DNA of 57,209 nt from Bacteroidales bacterium (GTDB taxonomy: Bacteria; Bacteroidota; Bacteroidia; Bacteroidales; UBA12077). Where the stretch lies: the NCBI GenBank assembly GCA_013138975.1, contig WTBR01000039.1, positions 1-57,209 on the forward strand. Direction: 5' to 3'. The notes below the pieces were generated by a model, which was not told the origin of the DNA, searched no databases, and saw only the letters and a program-made list of their open reading frames with translations. The position numbers and the translations under genes were made by a program. Of the stretch, positions 37,019 to 47,300 are shown in pieces (within the stretch, counting starts at the first letter, position 1; each line of letters begins with the position of its first letter).

Positions 37019-37969
37019 ATGAAAGAAACTCTTGCAGAGCAACAAAACCTGACTTTTATAAATCGAATTCTTTTATGTATTAAAGAAGCCCTTCCTCAAG
37101 GAGTAAAAACAGCAATATGGCTGCTGAAAATTACAATTCCTGTTTCTTTTGGAGTTTTACTTCTTGATTATTTTGGAGGATTGGAATACATTGCCCAATA
37201 TACAACACCCGTTTTTAAATTTATTGGATTGCCCGGAGTAGCTGCAATAGTTATTATTACAAGTGTATTTACAAATATATATTCGGTTGTTGCAGTACTC
37301 ACAGCATTGGCTTTGCCCGTGCGAGACGGAACTATAATAGCAGTTATGTGTTTAATATCACACGGATTTATTATCGAAACAGCGGTGCTAAAGAAAACAG
37401 GATCATCGCCAATACGTATGATTTTATTGCGCTTGATTTCAAGTTTCATAGTGGGTTGGGTACTGAATAAAATGATGCCAGGAAATGCTTCAATAGGTGA
37501 ATTAATTAATATCAATAAGAATCTTATATTTCACGAAGTTTTAGTCGACTGGTTATACTTAATAAGTAAAACCATAGTAAAAATACTTGTCCTTGTTAAT
37601 TTACTCTTGATTTTACAAAAAATACTCGAAGAATTTAAGCTAATAAAGTTGCTTGAGCGTCCCTTAAAACCTATAATGAAATTTTTTGGTTTGCCGGAAC
37701 AAACAACATTTTCATTGATAGTTGCAAACACCTTAGGCTTAGCATATGGATCAGCTGTAATGATTAATCAAGTTAAAGAAGGCAAAATGAAGAAGAAACA
37801 AGCAGATTTGCTCAATCATCATATTTCATTATCCCATTCCCAACTTGAAGATCCATTATTATTTCTAACATTAGGATATAGCATACCTTGGTTAATCTTG
37901 CCAAGAGTTGTTATTGGTATTATAGCAGTATGGATAAGAAAAATAGAGATTCGAATTAAACAGAACTGA
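37019..37969 (+). CDS. Nucleoside-recognition (Gate) domain membrane protein
   Basis: This 316-residue protein is mostly hydrophobic, with about eight helices in two Gate-type halves: residues 30-150 (TAIWLLKITIPVSFGVLLLD, then LPGVAAIVIITSVFTN) and 180-310 (FFGLPEQTTFSLIVANTLGL). It resembles the nucleoside-recognition/spore-maturation SpmA/SpmB-like family. The role is unknown; transport of a nucleotide-like or peptidoglycan-related solute has been suggested for relatives. Its TGA stop lies within the repeat module that starts at 37963, so the last codons may have been contributed by that repeat. Confidence 0.8.
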   Translation: MKETLAEQQNLTFINRILLCIKEALPQGVKTAIWLLKITIPVSFGVLLLDYFGGLEYIAQYTTPVFKFIGLPGVAAIVIITSVFTNIYSVVAVLTALALPVRDGTIIAVMCLISHGFIIETAVLKKTGSSPIRMILLRLISSFIVGWVLNKMMPGNASIGELININKNLIFHEVLVDWLYLISKTIVKILVLVNLLLILQKILEEFKLIKLLERPLKPIMKFFGLPEQTTFSLIVANTLGLAYGSAVMINQVKEGKMKKKQADLLNHHISLSHSQLEDPLLFLTLGYSIPWLILPRVVIGIIAVWIRKIEIRIKQN

Positions 37970-38056
37970 TCCCGAGCGGGCTTCACTGAGCTTGTCGAAG
38001 TGTAGTCGAGGGATCTATTGGGTCTTATTCTTCGCTTTGCACATGAGAGAAGTTCC
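37963..38056 (+). repeat. GATCCCGAG...GTCGAAGTG repeat module, copy B
   Basis: It matches 29186-29278: GAACTGATCCCGAGCG, CACTGAGCTTGTCGAAGTG, GTCGAGGGATC and CATGAGAGAAGTTC. Here it stands alone, without the 17-bp terminal repeats. Its fourth to sixth bases onward include the TGA stop of the preceding gene. Confidence 0.7.
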
Positions 38057-38128
38057 TCGTCCCAAGGGGCAATTTAAGAATAATTCCTTAGCTGATAACC
38101 CGTCCACTTGCGGCGAGGTAGTTCATTT

Positions 38129-38731
38129 CTATTTCTCTAACTCAAAATATTCTTGCCTTGTTAGGATTTTAGCATAAGTGCCATTTAAAGTACTTAAGGT
38201 CGAAAAATGAACATCTTTAGCTTTTACAGTAGTATCTCCATACTTTAAATCCCTTGTTGCACATGCATCTTCAATTACAGTACAATTAAAACCAAAATCA
38301 CTTGCAGCACGTGTTGCAGCTTCCAAACACATATGTGTTTGCATTCCACACAGTATCAAATTTGTTATTTTGTTATAGTTTAAATATTCTAATAAATCAG
38401 TTCCAACAAAAGCATTTGCTTTATCTTTTGAAATTACTTTTTCATTCTCTTTCGGAGAAACCAAATTGTGTATTTCAGCTCCCGAATTTGTATTATGTCT
38501 TACATGTATAACCGTCATATTTTGATCTCTGAAAAATGTTAAAAGCTTTTTTGCATTCTCGGCTGCTTTTTCAGGTTCGAATAAAGGTACAGACCCTTCA
38601 GGAAAATAGAAATTTTGAATATCTATGATTATAAGAGCGGTAGTTTTATTAGTGTTGGATTGAGCCATAATAACAGAACTTGATAAAAAAAGAATTACTA
38701 AAACAGTACTAATTTCAAAGAATTTTTTCAT
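38129..38731 (-). CDS. Secreted isochorismatase-like cysteine hydrolase
   Basis: The 200-residue protein has a signal peptide (about 1-23, SSSVIMAQ) and an isochorismatase/nicotinamidase fold. The catalytic triad is visible: Asp in ALIIIDIQNFYFPEG, Lys in KVISKDKANAF and Cys in GMQTHMCLEAATRA. Most relatives are cytoplasmic and act on nicotinamide, isochorismate or similar amides; export to the periplasm is unusual and the substrate is unknown. It is a single gene between a repeat and the hemerythrin gene. Confidence 0.88.
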   Translation of the reverse strand: MKKFFEISTVLVILFLSSSVIMAQSNTNKTTALIIIDIQNFYFPEGSVPLFEPEKAAENAKKLLTFFRDQNMTVIHVRHNTNSGAEIHNLVSPKENEKVISKDKANAFVGTDLLEYLNYNKITNLILCGMQTHMCLEAATRAASDFGFNCTVIEDACATRDLKYGDTTVKAKDVHFSTLSTLNGTYAKILTRQEYFELEK

Positions 38732-38878
38732 GATACAGATTTTGTATTAACACAAAGATGTATTTTTTTTTAAAAAAAAGAATTAGGATCAATTTTCAAA
38801 ACACTTATTTCTTTTTTAATAATTCAAAAGTACTAATTTTACTCGATAGATATTAAAATTAATAACTCATTAATAATT

Positions 38879-39295
38879 ATGGAAATAATAAAGTGGTCAG
38901 ATAAATATTTAGTTGGAATAAAAGAGATTGATAATCAACACAAAGGATTAGTTGTTCTTATAAATGAGCTCTTTAACCTAATGACAGAGGGCAAAGCAAA
39001 AGATAATATGAATGAGATTTTCATTCACTTAACGGAGTACACAAAAAAACATTTTTATACAGAGGAAGCAATGCTAATTAAATTTGCTTATAAAGATTAT
39101 ACTCAGCATAAAAAAGAACATGAAAAATTTATTGAAAAATTAGATGAATTACGTAGCGAGTTTGATAATGGTAAAGTTACAATCTCCATAGAAACCCTTA
39201 ACTTTTTAAAAGATTGGTTACTAAATCATATCTTTATTTCTGATAAAAAATACGCTCCTTTTATTTCTGAGGAAAATGAAATACTAAAATTGTAA
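38879..39295 (+). CDS. Bacteriohemerythrin
   Basis: The 138-residue protein has the full set of diiron ligands: His21 (DNQH), His58 and Glu62 (KKHFYTEEAML), His77 and His81 (QHKKEH), His117 and Asp122 (NHIFISD). It is a cytoplasmic O2-binding four-helix bundle with the family start IIKWSDKYLVGIKEIDNQHK. The hybrid kinase gene begins 168 bp downstream on the same strand, which suggests a link to oxygen or redox sensing, but that is inference. Confidence 0.95.
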   Translation: MEIIKWSDKYLVGIKEIDNQHKGLVVLINELFNLMTEGKAKDNMNEIFIHLTEYTKKHFYTEEAMLIKFAYKDYTQHKKEHEKFIEKLDELRSEFDNGKVTISIETLNFLKDWLLNHIFISDKKYAPFISEENEILKL

Positions 39296-39462
39296 GATTA
39301 TAGTATTGAATTGATAAGAAAAGTTTCTTTGCTTAAAGAAGCTTCAAGATATTTCAAATATTCATAACTATATTATTCAAAAAATGTAAAAATAAAATAG
39401 GAATTAAAAGTCTTTTTTTTGTAACTTGGAATTATTATACTTATTAAATTATAATATTTAGT

Positions 39463-41643
39463 ATGTTTAAAATTCCAAGAAAGTTTAAGATTCATTATTT
39501 AATAATTCCTTTATTACTAACCTTTCTTCTTTATGTATTTTCCTTAATCTTTTTTTTCCTGCCTTTAGTTGAAAAGAGTATTGTAGATAAAAAAAAGGAA
39601 ATGATTAAAGAGTTAGCAACTACTGTTTGGAATATAATAGATTTTTATAATACCCAAGTTGAAGAGGGTGTTATGAGTTTAGATGATGCTAAGACCATTG
39701 CTGTTAATAACATTAAATCTATTAGATATGGTAAACAAAAAAAGGATTATTTCTGGATAAATGATTTTAGGACAATTATGATTATGCATCCCTATTTACC
39801 GGAGTTAAACAATCAAAATTTGTCTGAATTTACCGATCCCGATGGAAGATACCTGTTTAAAGAGATGGTTGAAATTGCAAAAAGTATAGACGAAGGCTAT
39901 ATACAATACAAGTGGCAATTAACAGATGATTCAACGCAAATTCTTCCTAAAATATCATTTATAAAAGCTTTTACACCCTGGGGATGGATTGTTGGTACTG
40001 GCGTATATATAGACGATATACAAGAAGAAATTGCAACTATGAAAAGGAAACTTTTAGGAGTTTCTTTGCTTATTACATTATTGGTATTATTTATTTTTTT
40101 ATATGCTATAAAAAAGGGACTGATTAAGGAAAAACATCTTAAAGAAATTGAGATTAAATATAAAAAATTATTTGATGAAGCTAACGATGGTATTTTAATA
40201 CTGAAAGATCGAGTTATTATTGAATGTAATACTAAAGCTCTTAAACTATTTGGAAGTAAAAGAAGTGAGATTATTGGTAAAAGAATAATTGATCTTTCTC
40301 CTGAATATCAGGATGATGGTGAAAGTTCAGATATTAAATCAAGAAAAATTGTAAATGACTGTCTTGATGGTGTTACACAATATTTTGAATGGAAACATGT
40401 AACTATTGAAAGTGTGCCATTTATTGCAGAAATTAGTTTGTTTAATGTTGAAATTAATGATGAAATATTAATTATTTCTTTTATCAGAGATATAACAAAA
40501 AGGAAAAGTGATGAAAATAAATTGATTAAAGCAATGGAAAAGGCCGAAGTTTCCGACAAGTTAAAAACTGCTTTTTTAGCAAATATGTCTCACGAAATTC
40601 GAACTCCGATGAATGGAATATTGGGTTTTGCACATCTTATTCAGGAAAATGATATAGAAGTTGAAAAGAGAAATGAATTTCTGAAAATTATCCTAAGTAA
40701 AGGAAATCAATTATTACAGATAATTAATGACATTATTGATATCTCAAAGATTGAATCAAATCAAATTGTAATTAATTATACAGATTTTTCATTAAATGAT
40801 TTATTAGATGAACTAAGTTTGTTTTTTAGTATAGAAAACGCCAATGTTGAGTTGAAAATTAGTAAAGAATTAACAAATTATAATGATTATATACATTCTG
40901 ATTATAACCGTTTAACCCAAGTGTTGACAAACTTACTTAGTAATGCATTTAAATTTACAGAAAGTGGATATGTTGAATTGGGTTATAAAGTAAATAAACA
41001 CGACTTGTATTTATATGTTAAAGATACTGGTATTGGCGTGAACAAAAAAGACAGAAAAATTATCTTCGATCGATTTCGACAATCTGATGATTCATTAACT
41101 CGTAAATATGGAGGTACAGGTTTAGGATTGTCAATTTCAAAGGGATTAGTTACATTGCTTAAAGGAACAATCGGTGTAGAGTCGGATGGTGAAAATGGTT
41201 CAGTTTTTTATTTAACAATCCCATATACACAAGTAAAGAGTAAAGCTAATAATGTTAAACCTATTTCAAATCTTGAAACAGATTGGAGTAGTAAAAAGAT
41301 TATGGTTGTTGAAGATGATGAAATGAGCTTTAAATTCATAAAGGAAGTCTTAAGGGATACGAAAGTAGAGCTAATGCACGTTAAGTCTGGTTTAAATGCA
41401 ATAGAATTGTTAAAGAAAATAAATATTGATTTAATACTAATGGATATTCAATTACCGGGAATCGATGGGAATGATACAACTAAAGAAATACGGAAATTTA
41501 ATACTAGTATTCCAATTATTGCGCAAACCGCAAATGCAATGGCTGATGATAAAGACAAATCATTACTCGCAGGTTGTAATGATTACCTCGCTAAACCAAT
41601 TGATGGAAATGAATTGATTAATACAATTAAATCTCATCTCTAA
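39463..41643 (+). CDS. Hybrid histidine kinase with Cache sensor, PAS and receiver
   Basis: The 726-residue protein has two membrane helices (about 12-34 and 196-215) around a periplasmic sCache-type domain (for example YFWINDFRTIMIMHPYLPEL). A PAS domain follows at about 225-345, then HisKA with His377 in NMSHEIRTPMNGILGF, and HATPase (about 480-595; NLLSNAFKFT, DTGIGV, YGGTGLGLSI). A C-terminal receiver domain has Asp661 in LILMDIQLPGIDG. No separate response regulator or HTH is nearby, so output must pass through another protein or a phosphorelay. The neighbours are bacteriohemerythrin upstream and a hairpin repeat element downstream. The Cache domain likely detects a small organic ligand. 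Confidence 0.92.
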   Translation: MFKIPRKFKIHYLIIPLLLTFLLYVFSLIFFFLPLVEKSIVDKKKEMIKELATTVWNIIDFYNTQVEEGVMSLDDAKTIAVNNIKSIRYGKQKKDYFWINDFRTIMIMHPYLPELNNQNLSEFTDPDGRYLFKEMVEIAKSIDEGYIQYKWQLTDDSTQILPKISFIKAFTPWGWIVGTGVYIDDIQEEIATMKRKLLGVSLLITLLVLFIFLYAIKKGLIKEKHLKEIEIKYKKLFDEANDGILILKDRVIIECNTKALKLFGSKRSEIIGKRIIDLSPEYQDDGESSDIKSRKIVNDCLDGVTQYFEWKHVTIESVPFIAEISLFNVEINDEILIISFIRDITKRKSDENKLIKAMEKAEVSDKLKTAFLANMSHEIRTPMNGILGFAHLIQENDIEVEKRNEFLKIILSKGNQLLQIINDIIDISKIESNQIVINYTDFSLNDLLDELSLFFSIENANVELKISKELTNYNDYIHSDYNRLTQVLTNLLSNAFKFTESGYVELGYKVNKHDLYLYVKDTGIGVNKKDRKIIFDRFRQSDDSLTRKYGGTGLGLSISKGLVTLLKGTIGVESDGENGSVFYLTIPYTQVKSKANNVKPISNLETDWSSKKIMVVEDDEMSFKFIKEVLRDTKVELMHVKSGLNAIELLKKINIDLILMDIQLPGIDGNDTTKEIRKFNTSIPIIAQTANAMADDKDKSLLAGCNDYLAKPIDGNELINTIKSHL

Positions 41644-41697
41644 GATTATAAAATCCGGTTTTATATTATCTGCAACTTAAGTATAAAATTATAAATA

Positions 41698-41950
41698 ATG
41701 CGAATCAAGGGTTGAAACTTGATAAAGCTTTTTCAATGTAACGCACTGAAAGTGCAGTTTAATTCAGCCCAAAGGCAACGCCTTGGGTTGAATTATTGCG
41801 AATAAATACTCGCCTTGAAAAGGCAGCTTAATTTAAATTGTCCTTACAGGACGTAAATCTTTATTTATGCAAAACCCAATGCTACGCATTGGGCTGAATT
41901 AAATTAGGCTTTCAGCCTAAAAATAAATAATTTTAATCCTTGATTCGCAT
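41698..41950. mobile_element. 253-bp hairpin-array element with 13-bp terminal inverted repeats
   Basis: ATGCGAATCAAGG (41698-41710) is matched exactly in reverse at 41938-41950. Between them are six hairpins, each with a 3-base loop: GCACT-GAA-AGTGC (41743), CCCAAAGGC-AAC-GCCTTGGG (41768), GCCTT-GAA-AAGGC (41812), GTCCT-TAC-AGGAC (41840), CCCAATGC-TAC-GCATTGGG (41875) and AGGCT-TTC-AGCCT (41906). A partial inverted copy is at 29315. There is no coding sequence. It is probably mobilised in trans, perhaps by a hairpin-recognising Y1/RAYT transposase. Confidence 0.7.
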
Positions 41951-42075
41951 TTTTTGTAAAAATATATTTGAAATGAATTTATGAAAAATGAAGTTAATTC
42001 ATTTGTAATTTCTTTAGAAATTTTCATAAGTTTGAGAAATAATTATAAAAAATTAGATAGTAAGATTTATACTCT

Positions 42076-43218
42076 ATGAAAGAAATCTTGTCACCAATAT
42101 CCATTATGGAGAAAATGGTTGAAAAATTGCAAAAGTTATATTTAAACCATGATCAAAAAGCAGAAGGAATAATTCAATTTCATTTAAAGCATAATAACGA
42201 GATTATAGATTGTTTTATTAAAGCAGATTTAGAGAAATTAGTATTAAACCAAGGTGTGGCTGAGGACTCAACAGTTACAGTAAAATCAACGTTTTATAAT
42301 TGGTTGGATTTAGCCGGAGGTAAATTAAATCCAGTTTTAGGAGTTATGTCTGGTAAACTTAAATTCAAAGGTGATACATCTTTTTTTAACGTTTTACCAC
42401 GAAAATCTTTAAATGGAGAAGTATTAGTTCCTAATGATCCAGTTACAAAATTTGAGAAAAATCCCACAAAGTATTGGATAAAACCTAAGAAAGTTTTAGT
42501 ACTAAGTTCTTCTCCTAGAGAAGATAAAGGATATACTGATTTTTATTTAAAACCATTTATTGAAGGGATAAAAAAGGAAACTGAGATTGAACTTGTTCAT
42601 TTAAATAAATATAAAATAAATTCATGTACTGGTTGTTTCTCGTGTTGGATGAACATTCCCGGACAATGTATTTATCAAGATAAAGATGATTTTCATAAAT
42701 TGGCTGAGAAGATGTTCGAGGCTGATCTAATAGTTTATGCTTTTCCAATATATGCAGATGGCATGCCGGGAATATTGAAAAATTATTTTGACCGTTCGGT
42801 TTGCAGAGCTTACCCTTATATGATTGAAGGTATGAAAAGGGTTAGGCATCCAAGAAGATATATTAATAAAAATCATTCAATGGTAATCTTTTCTATATGT
42901 GGTTTTTTTGAAATGATCAATTTTGATCCAGTAAAAGCATATTTTAAAGCACTTGCTCATAACAGACATACGCCCGTTGTTGCAGAGATTTACCGTACCA
43001 CAGCAGTTGGTTTGTATAGTAGTCCGTTTAATTACAAAAAATTGAATAATATATTGTTAGCCCTTGAAAAAGCAGGTAGCGAAATTGTAAATTTTGGTAA
43101 AATAAAACGAAAAACATTACGAATAATTACACAAAAAATTGGTGGTGAAAAACAAGATTTAACAAAAATAAATGAATGGTGGGACGAGAGAAAAGGAAGT
43201 AAAAATTACGATTATTAG
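42076..43218 (+). CDS. SCP2-domain/flavodoxin-fold NAD(P)H oxidoreductase fusion
   Basis: The product is 380 residues. The N-terminal about 115 residues resemble an SCP2 sterol-carrier domain (GIIQFHLKHNNEIIDCFI, then WLDLAGGKLNPVLGVMSGKL). From about 135 a flavodoxin-like FMN reductase domain begins (KKVLVLSSSPREDKGYTDFY) with the iron-sulfur-flavoprotein-type cysteine stretch CTGCFSCWMNIPGQC and the flavin segment AFPIYADGMPGILKNYFDR. The fusion suggests a reductase that binds a lipid or other hydrophobic compound, with reduction of it by flavin; that is inference. No membrane segment is present. It is transcribed alone, after a repeat element. Confidence 0.85.
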   Translation: MKEILSPISIMEKMVEKLQKLYLNHDQKAEGIIQFHLKHNNEIIDCFIKADLEKLVLNQGVAEDSTVTVKSTFYNWLDLAGGKLNPVLGVMSGKLKFKGDTSFFNVLPRKSLNGEVLVPNDPVTKFEKNPTKYWIKPKKVLVLSSSPREDKGYTDFYLKPFIEGIKKETEIELVHLNKYKINSCTGCFSCWMNIPGQCIYQDKDDFHKLAEKMFEADLIVYAFPIYADGMPGILKNYFDRSVCRAYPYMIEGMKRVRHPRRYINKNHSMVIFSICGFFEMINFDPVKAYFKALAHNRHTPVVAEIYRTTAVGLYSSPFNYKKLNNILLALEKAGSEIVNFGKIKRKTLRIITQKIGGEKQDLTKINEWWDERKGSKNYDY

Positions 43219-43249
43219 AAAAGGCTAAAGATTTTTTTTATCATAATTG

Positions 43250-43996
43250 CTATTCGTATTTCTCTTCTTCATATCCTTCTTTTGTATTAATATTTAGATA
43301 TTTAGAAAGAAATTTTACACCAATATAAAAAGGGATTGTATCAAGTAATGCTACAACCATTTTAAAAATATAATTTGATAAAATTAGAATCATTAAGAAT
43401 GAAAATACATGTTCGCCTTCAGGTAAGTCTATCGCTTTTGCAATATAAAAAGTAATTAATATTACAGCCACAGAATCAACTAACTGACTAGTTAGAGTAG
43501 ATCCATTATTTCTTAGCCATAAATGTTTGCCTTTGGTTAATTTTTTTAAGAAATGAAAAATCTGTACATCAACAAATTGAGCAGTTAAATATGATATCAT
43601 AGAAGCAGCAGTGCCACCGAATGTTAATGCACGTATTCTGAAAAAAGCAGTACTATCAACAGTTGAACTTTCTGGTAATTTACCTCCAAACCATAAAATA
43701 AATAAAACCCAAAGATTAAGTAATAAACCTGTCCATACTACAATATTAGCTCTTCTTTTTCCATATAGCTCACATATAAAATCAGTACAAAGGAATGTTA
43801 TAGGATAAGGCAAAACCCCAACGAAAACCATAAAAGAAACTCTTCTTCCATAAAAATCAAAAGACAGGTCAATTAATCTTGATAATCCAAGGATATTTAA
43901 CATTGCAAGAGATCCAATAAATAAACCTGCTAAAACAATAAAAATAGCCTCTCGTCGAATAACATATTTATTTTCCAAAGTTGAATCTGTAAACAT
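43250..43996 (-). CDS. Queuosine precursor transporter (YhhQ/VUT family)
   Basis: The 248-residue inner-membrane protein has about six helices and matches the VUT/YhhQ family: LPYPITFLCTDFICELYGKR, then TFGGTAASMISYLTAQFVDV and LRNNGSTLTSQLVDSVAVIL. Relatives import queuosine precursors such as preQ0/preQ1 for tRNA modification. No preQ1 riboswitch-like structure was recognised in the leader. It converges with the SCP2-flavodoxin gene and diverges from the operon at 44323. Confidence 0.9.
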   Translation of the reverse strand: MFTDSTLENKYVIRREAIFIVLAGLFIGSLAMLNILGLSRLIDLSFDFYGRRVSFMVFVGVLPYPITFLCTDFICELYGKRRANIVVWTGLLLNLWVLFILWFGGKLPESSTVDSTAFFRIRALTFGGTAASMISYLTAQFVDVQIFHFLKKLTKGKHLWLRNNGSTLTSQLVDSVAVILITFYIAKAIDLPEGEHVFSFLMILILSNYIFKMVVALLDTIPFYIGVKFLSKYLNINTKEGYEEEKYE

Positions 43997-44270
43997 ATAG
44001 AGTATTTAATTGAATTATAAAGATATATACATTTTAATTAATTATCAATTAGTATATTCTATTATTTAACTTAATGCTTCATTTAATTAAGTCTTGTAAT
44101 TAACAAAGGCAGCGTTGTATATGTTTATTTATACGTTCATTTATATTTATATTTTATTAACAATTTGATATTAATAACTTATCTATAGATATATAGTAAT
44201 TTTTTTGAAAGATTTATTATTTTTAGAATTTAGATTGTTAAATAATGCAGTATTAGATAGATTATTTAGT

Positions 44271-44302
44271 TTTGATAATGAGTTAATTAATTAGTATATT
44301 TC
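44271..44302 (+). promoter_or_regulatory. Predicted promoter of the 44.3-57 kb operon
   Basis: TTTG at 44271-44274 is followed after 20 bp by TATATTTC at 44295-44302, one mismatch from the -7 consensus. TAAATTTG at 44308-44315, a perfect -7 match but very near the ATG at 44323, is an alternative. It lies in the 326-bp gap between the divergent transporter gene and the operon; no other feature was seen in this gap. Confidence 0.4.
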
Positions 44303-44322
44303 ACAATTAAATTTGCATTTGT

Positions 44323-47300
44323 ATGAAGAAAGATGTTTACGCTATTTTTAATATTGAGCAGAATGAAAAAACAAGCGTATTATTATTTCTTTTACTATCG
44401 GTATTTTTAGGAATATTTTATGGTGCTTTTGACGTAGGTGCACATGCGTTATTTCTAAACGCTTATCCAGCGTCAATGATTCCGAAAGCTTATGTAATAT
44501 CAGGTTTAGTAGGTATTGTACTCACAACTATCTATGCTAGATTACAGAGTAAATATAAATTCTCTTCTATTGCAATATTAAATCTTATTTTTATTTTTAT
44601 AGCTACAGCTCTTTTAAGACTGTTATTTCAGTATACCGAAAGTTCTTGGTTAGTGTTTTTAATTTTTATCATGATGGGGCCCTTAAATATTTTGGCAATG
44701 CTAGGTTTTTGGGGAGCTGTAGGTAGAATTTTTTCTCTACGACAAGGGAAAAGATTATTTGGTCTAATTGATAGTGGACAAATTTTTGGTGCAATATTAA
44801 GCACTTTTGCTATTCCGGTGCTAATTGCTGTTGGATTTGAGCAGAAAAACTTACTATTATTAAGTTCTGTGAGTATTGCATGTGCATTAATAATGCAAAT
44901 TGTAATATCAATTAAATATAATTTAAAGCAAGTTATAGCAAAAAAGGAGAAGAAAAAAACCAGATTACCTGAACTTTTAAAAAATAAATATATTTTATAT
45001 ATGTCGATATTTGTTGCAATATCGATGTTGGTTGCATTTTTTATTCAATTCTCATTTTTATCCGTAACAAAAGAAAATTACCCCGATCATAACGATTTAG
45101 CAGAATTCTTAGGAGCCTTTACAGGTAGTTTATTATTATTTACTTTTTTGTTTAAAACATTCCTGTATAGTAAACTAATGAAAACTTATGGTTTAAAAGT
45201 AAGTGTACTTATTTCGTCTTTTTTGCTTGGAATTTTTACTGTAATTGCTATTTTAATAGGATCATTTATGGGATATACGATAGCAGCATCTGGATTTTTA
45301 TTCTTCTTTTTAGTAATATCCCTAAGCAGACTGTTTTCTAAAGTTTTAAAAGATGCTGTTGAAGTCCCATCCTTTAAAATCCTATATCAATCATTAAAAT
45401 TAGAAATTAGGCACGATGTACAAGCATACGTTGATGGAACGATTAATGAAATTGCCGCACTTACCGCAGGTCTTATATTAGCAGCATTAAGCTTTTTTGA
45501 TTTTTTTAAGTTAATTCATTTCTCTTATACATTAATGTTGATTTTGGTGATATGGTTTTTTGTAGCTCGAAAACTCTACTTCGAATATAAAATTTCATTA
45601 CAAAAGTCATTGGCTGAATATAAAGGGAAGAAAGAGGAAATAGAAAATGTATCTGATTTTATTGATGAAAACCTTCAAGACGATTCAATTGATTTTAGTC
45701 GTATAATATCAGGCCTCGATATTGATTTTGAATTACATCCTATAAGGTTCGAAGGAAAAATAGAAGGATTAATAAATCATAAACAGAGTTTAATTTCTGA
45801 TTATGCAAAGCAAAAAATTGAAAAATTCAGACTGTTAGATTCATTTAATTACTTGCCAAAAAAAGATGGGTCAATCTTGGAATTATTAAATAGAACAGAT
45901 ATTAAAATTGATAAGTCACCCGGTATTGAAAAACTCATTGAAATTTCGAAAGCAAAGGGAACCGAAGATAGGATTCTTGCTGCACATTTAATTGGCAAAT
46001 TTTATCAACCTGAACTTTTTGTTTATTTAAAAGCCTTAATAAGAGACTTACAAATACAAGTTAAAATTGCTGCAATTAAGGCTGCAATAAATACTAAGAA
46101 TATAGAATTCTGTTCATTAATAATTGAATATTTAGATACACCGGGATTAATATCATACGCATATGATTCCTTATCTGCATTTGGTGAAAGAGCCTTAAAC
46201 ATTATCGATCAATATTTCTATAAAACCGGCACAAGTCACAGAATACTATTGCGAATTATTAAATTAATAGGCGAAATTGGTGGTGATAAAGCACAAGCAT
46301 GTCTAATTAAAAAACTAGATCATCCAAACGAAGAAATATTAAATTATGTTTTAATAGCCTTAAAGAAAATTGGTTTTAAAGCCGATGAAAAAACAATAAT
46401 TCATATACATCAAATAATTGAAAAGCATATTGGAATAATTGCCTATAATATTTCTGTCCAATCAACTCTTGATGAAACAGAAGGATTTGAATATCTTAAA
46501 GATGCAATTAAAGAAGAACTTAGTGCTAACTATGATTTATTATATCTGTTATTGTCATTGGCCTATGATGCTAAATCAATTATGCATGTTAAAGAAAATA
46601 TAGAAAGTGCAACAACAGAAGGAATTAGTTACGCATTAGAGTTGCTCGACCTTTTTATACATGAAGAGATAAAGCCAAAATTATTTCCTGTAGTTGAAGA
46701 TATTTCTGTCGTTGAGAAGATAAAGCAATTACAGAATTTCTATCCAATAGAAAAATTAACCTTTAAGGATTTATTGATTTCTATTATTAATAGAGACATT
46801 AATGAAATTAATATATGGACTAAAGTGAGTGCAATTTTTGCATTTTCTGAAATCGAAAATAATGAGATCCCAAATGATTTAATAGCTCATCTTTTTAATC
46901 CACATGAAATATTAAGAGAAACAGCTGGAATTGTAATTAATGGAATAGATAAGGATCGTTTTAATACTATTGGTAACAGATTAGATCAACAATATAGAGA
47001 AGAATTAGATAATACAATTGATTTACTGGGTGAATCTGAAAATCATTTACTAATTAAAAAAACACAGTTTTTAAAATCAATTAATTACTTTAAAAATATC
47101 GCAGGAAGATATTTATATGAATTTGCAAAATCAATGAATAATTTATCATTTGAATCATATGAATTAAGTGACATAATAGTATCCGATTTAAGAGATAAAG
47201 TATTATTAATTAAAGGTGCATCAACAATTCTTTCAGTTGATGATAAAGAAGAGATAGAACTCGAAGAAGGTGAATTATATGATATGAATGAAATTTTGAA

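Noticed and set aside
41698..41950. CRISPR array or retron RNA
   Set aside because: The hairpins differ in sequence and spacing, there are no direct repeats with spacers, and no cas or reverse-transcriptase gene is near.
43997..44060. preQ1 riboswitch before the queuosine-precursor transporter
   Set aside because: The leader is very AT-rich and short, and no pseudoknot-forming C-rich/G-rich pattern was seen.
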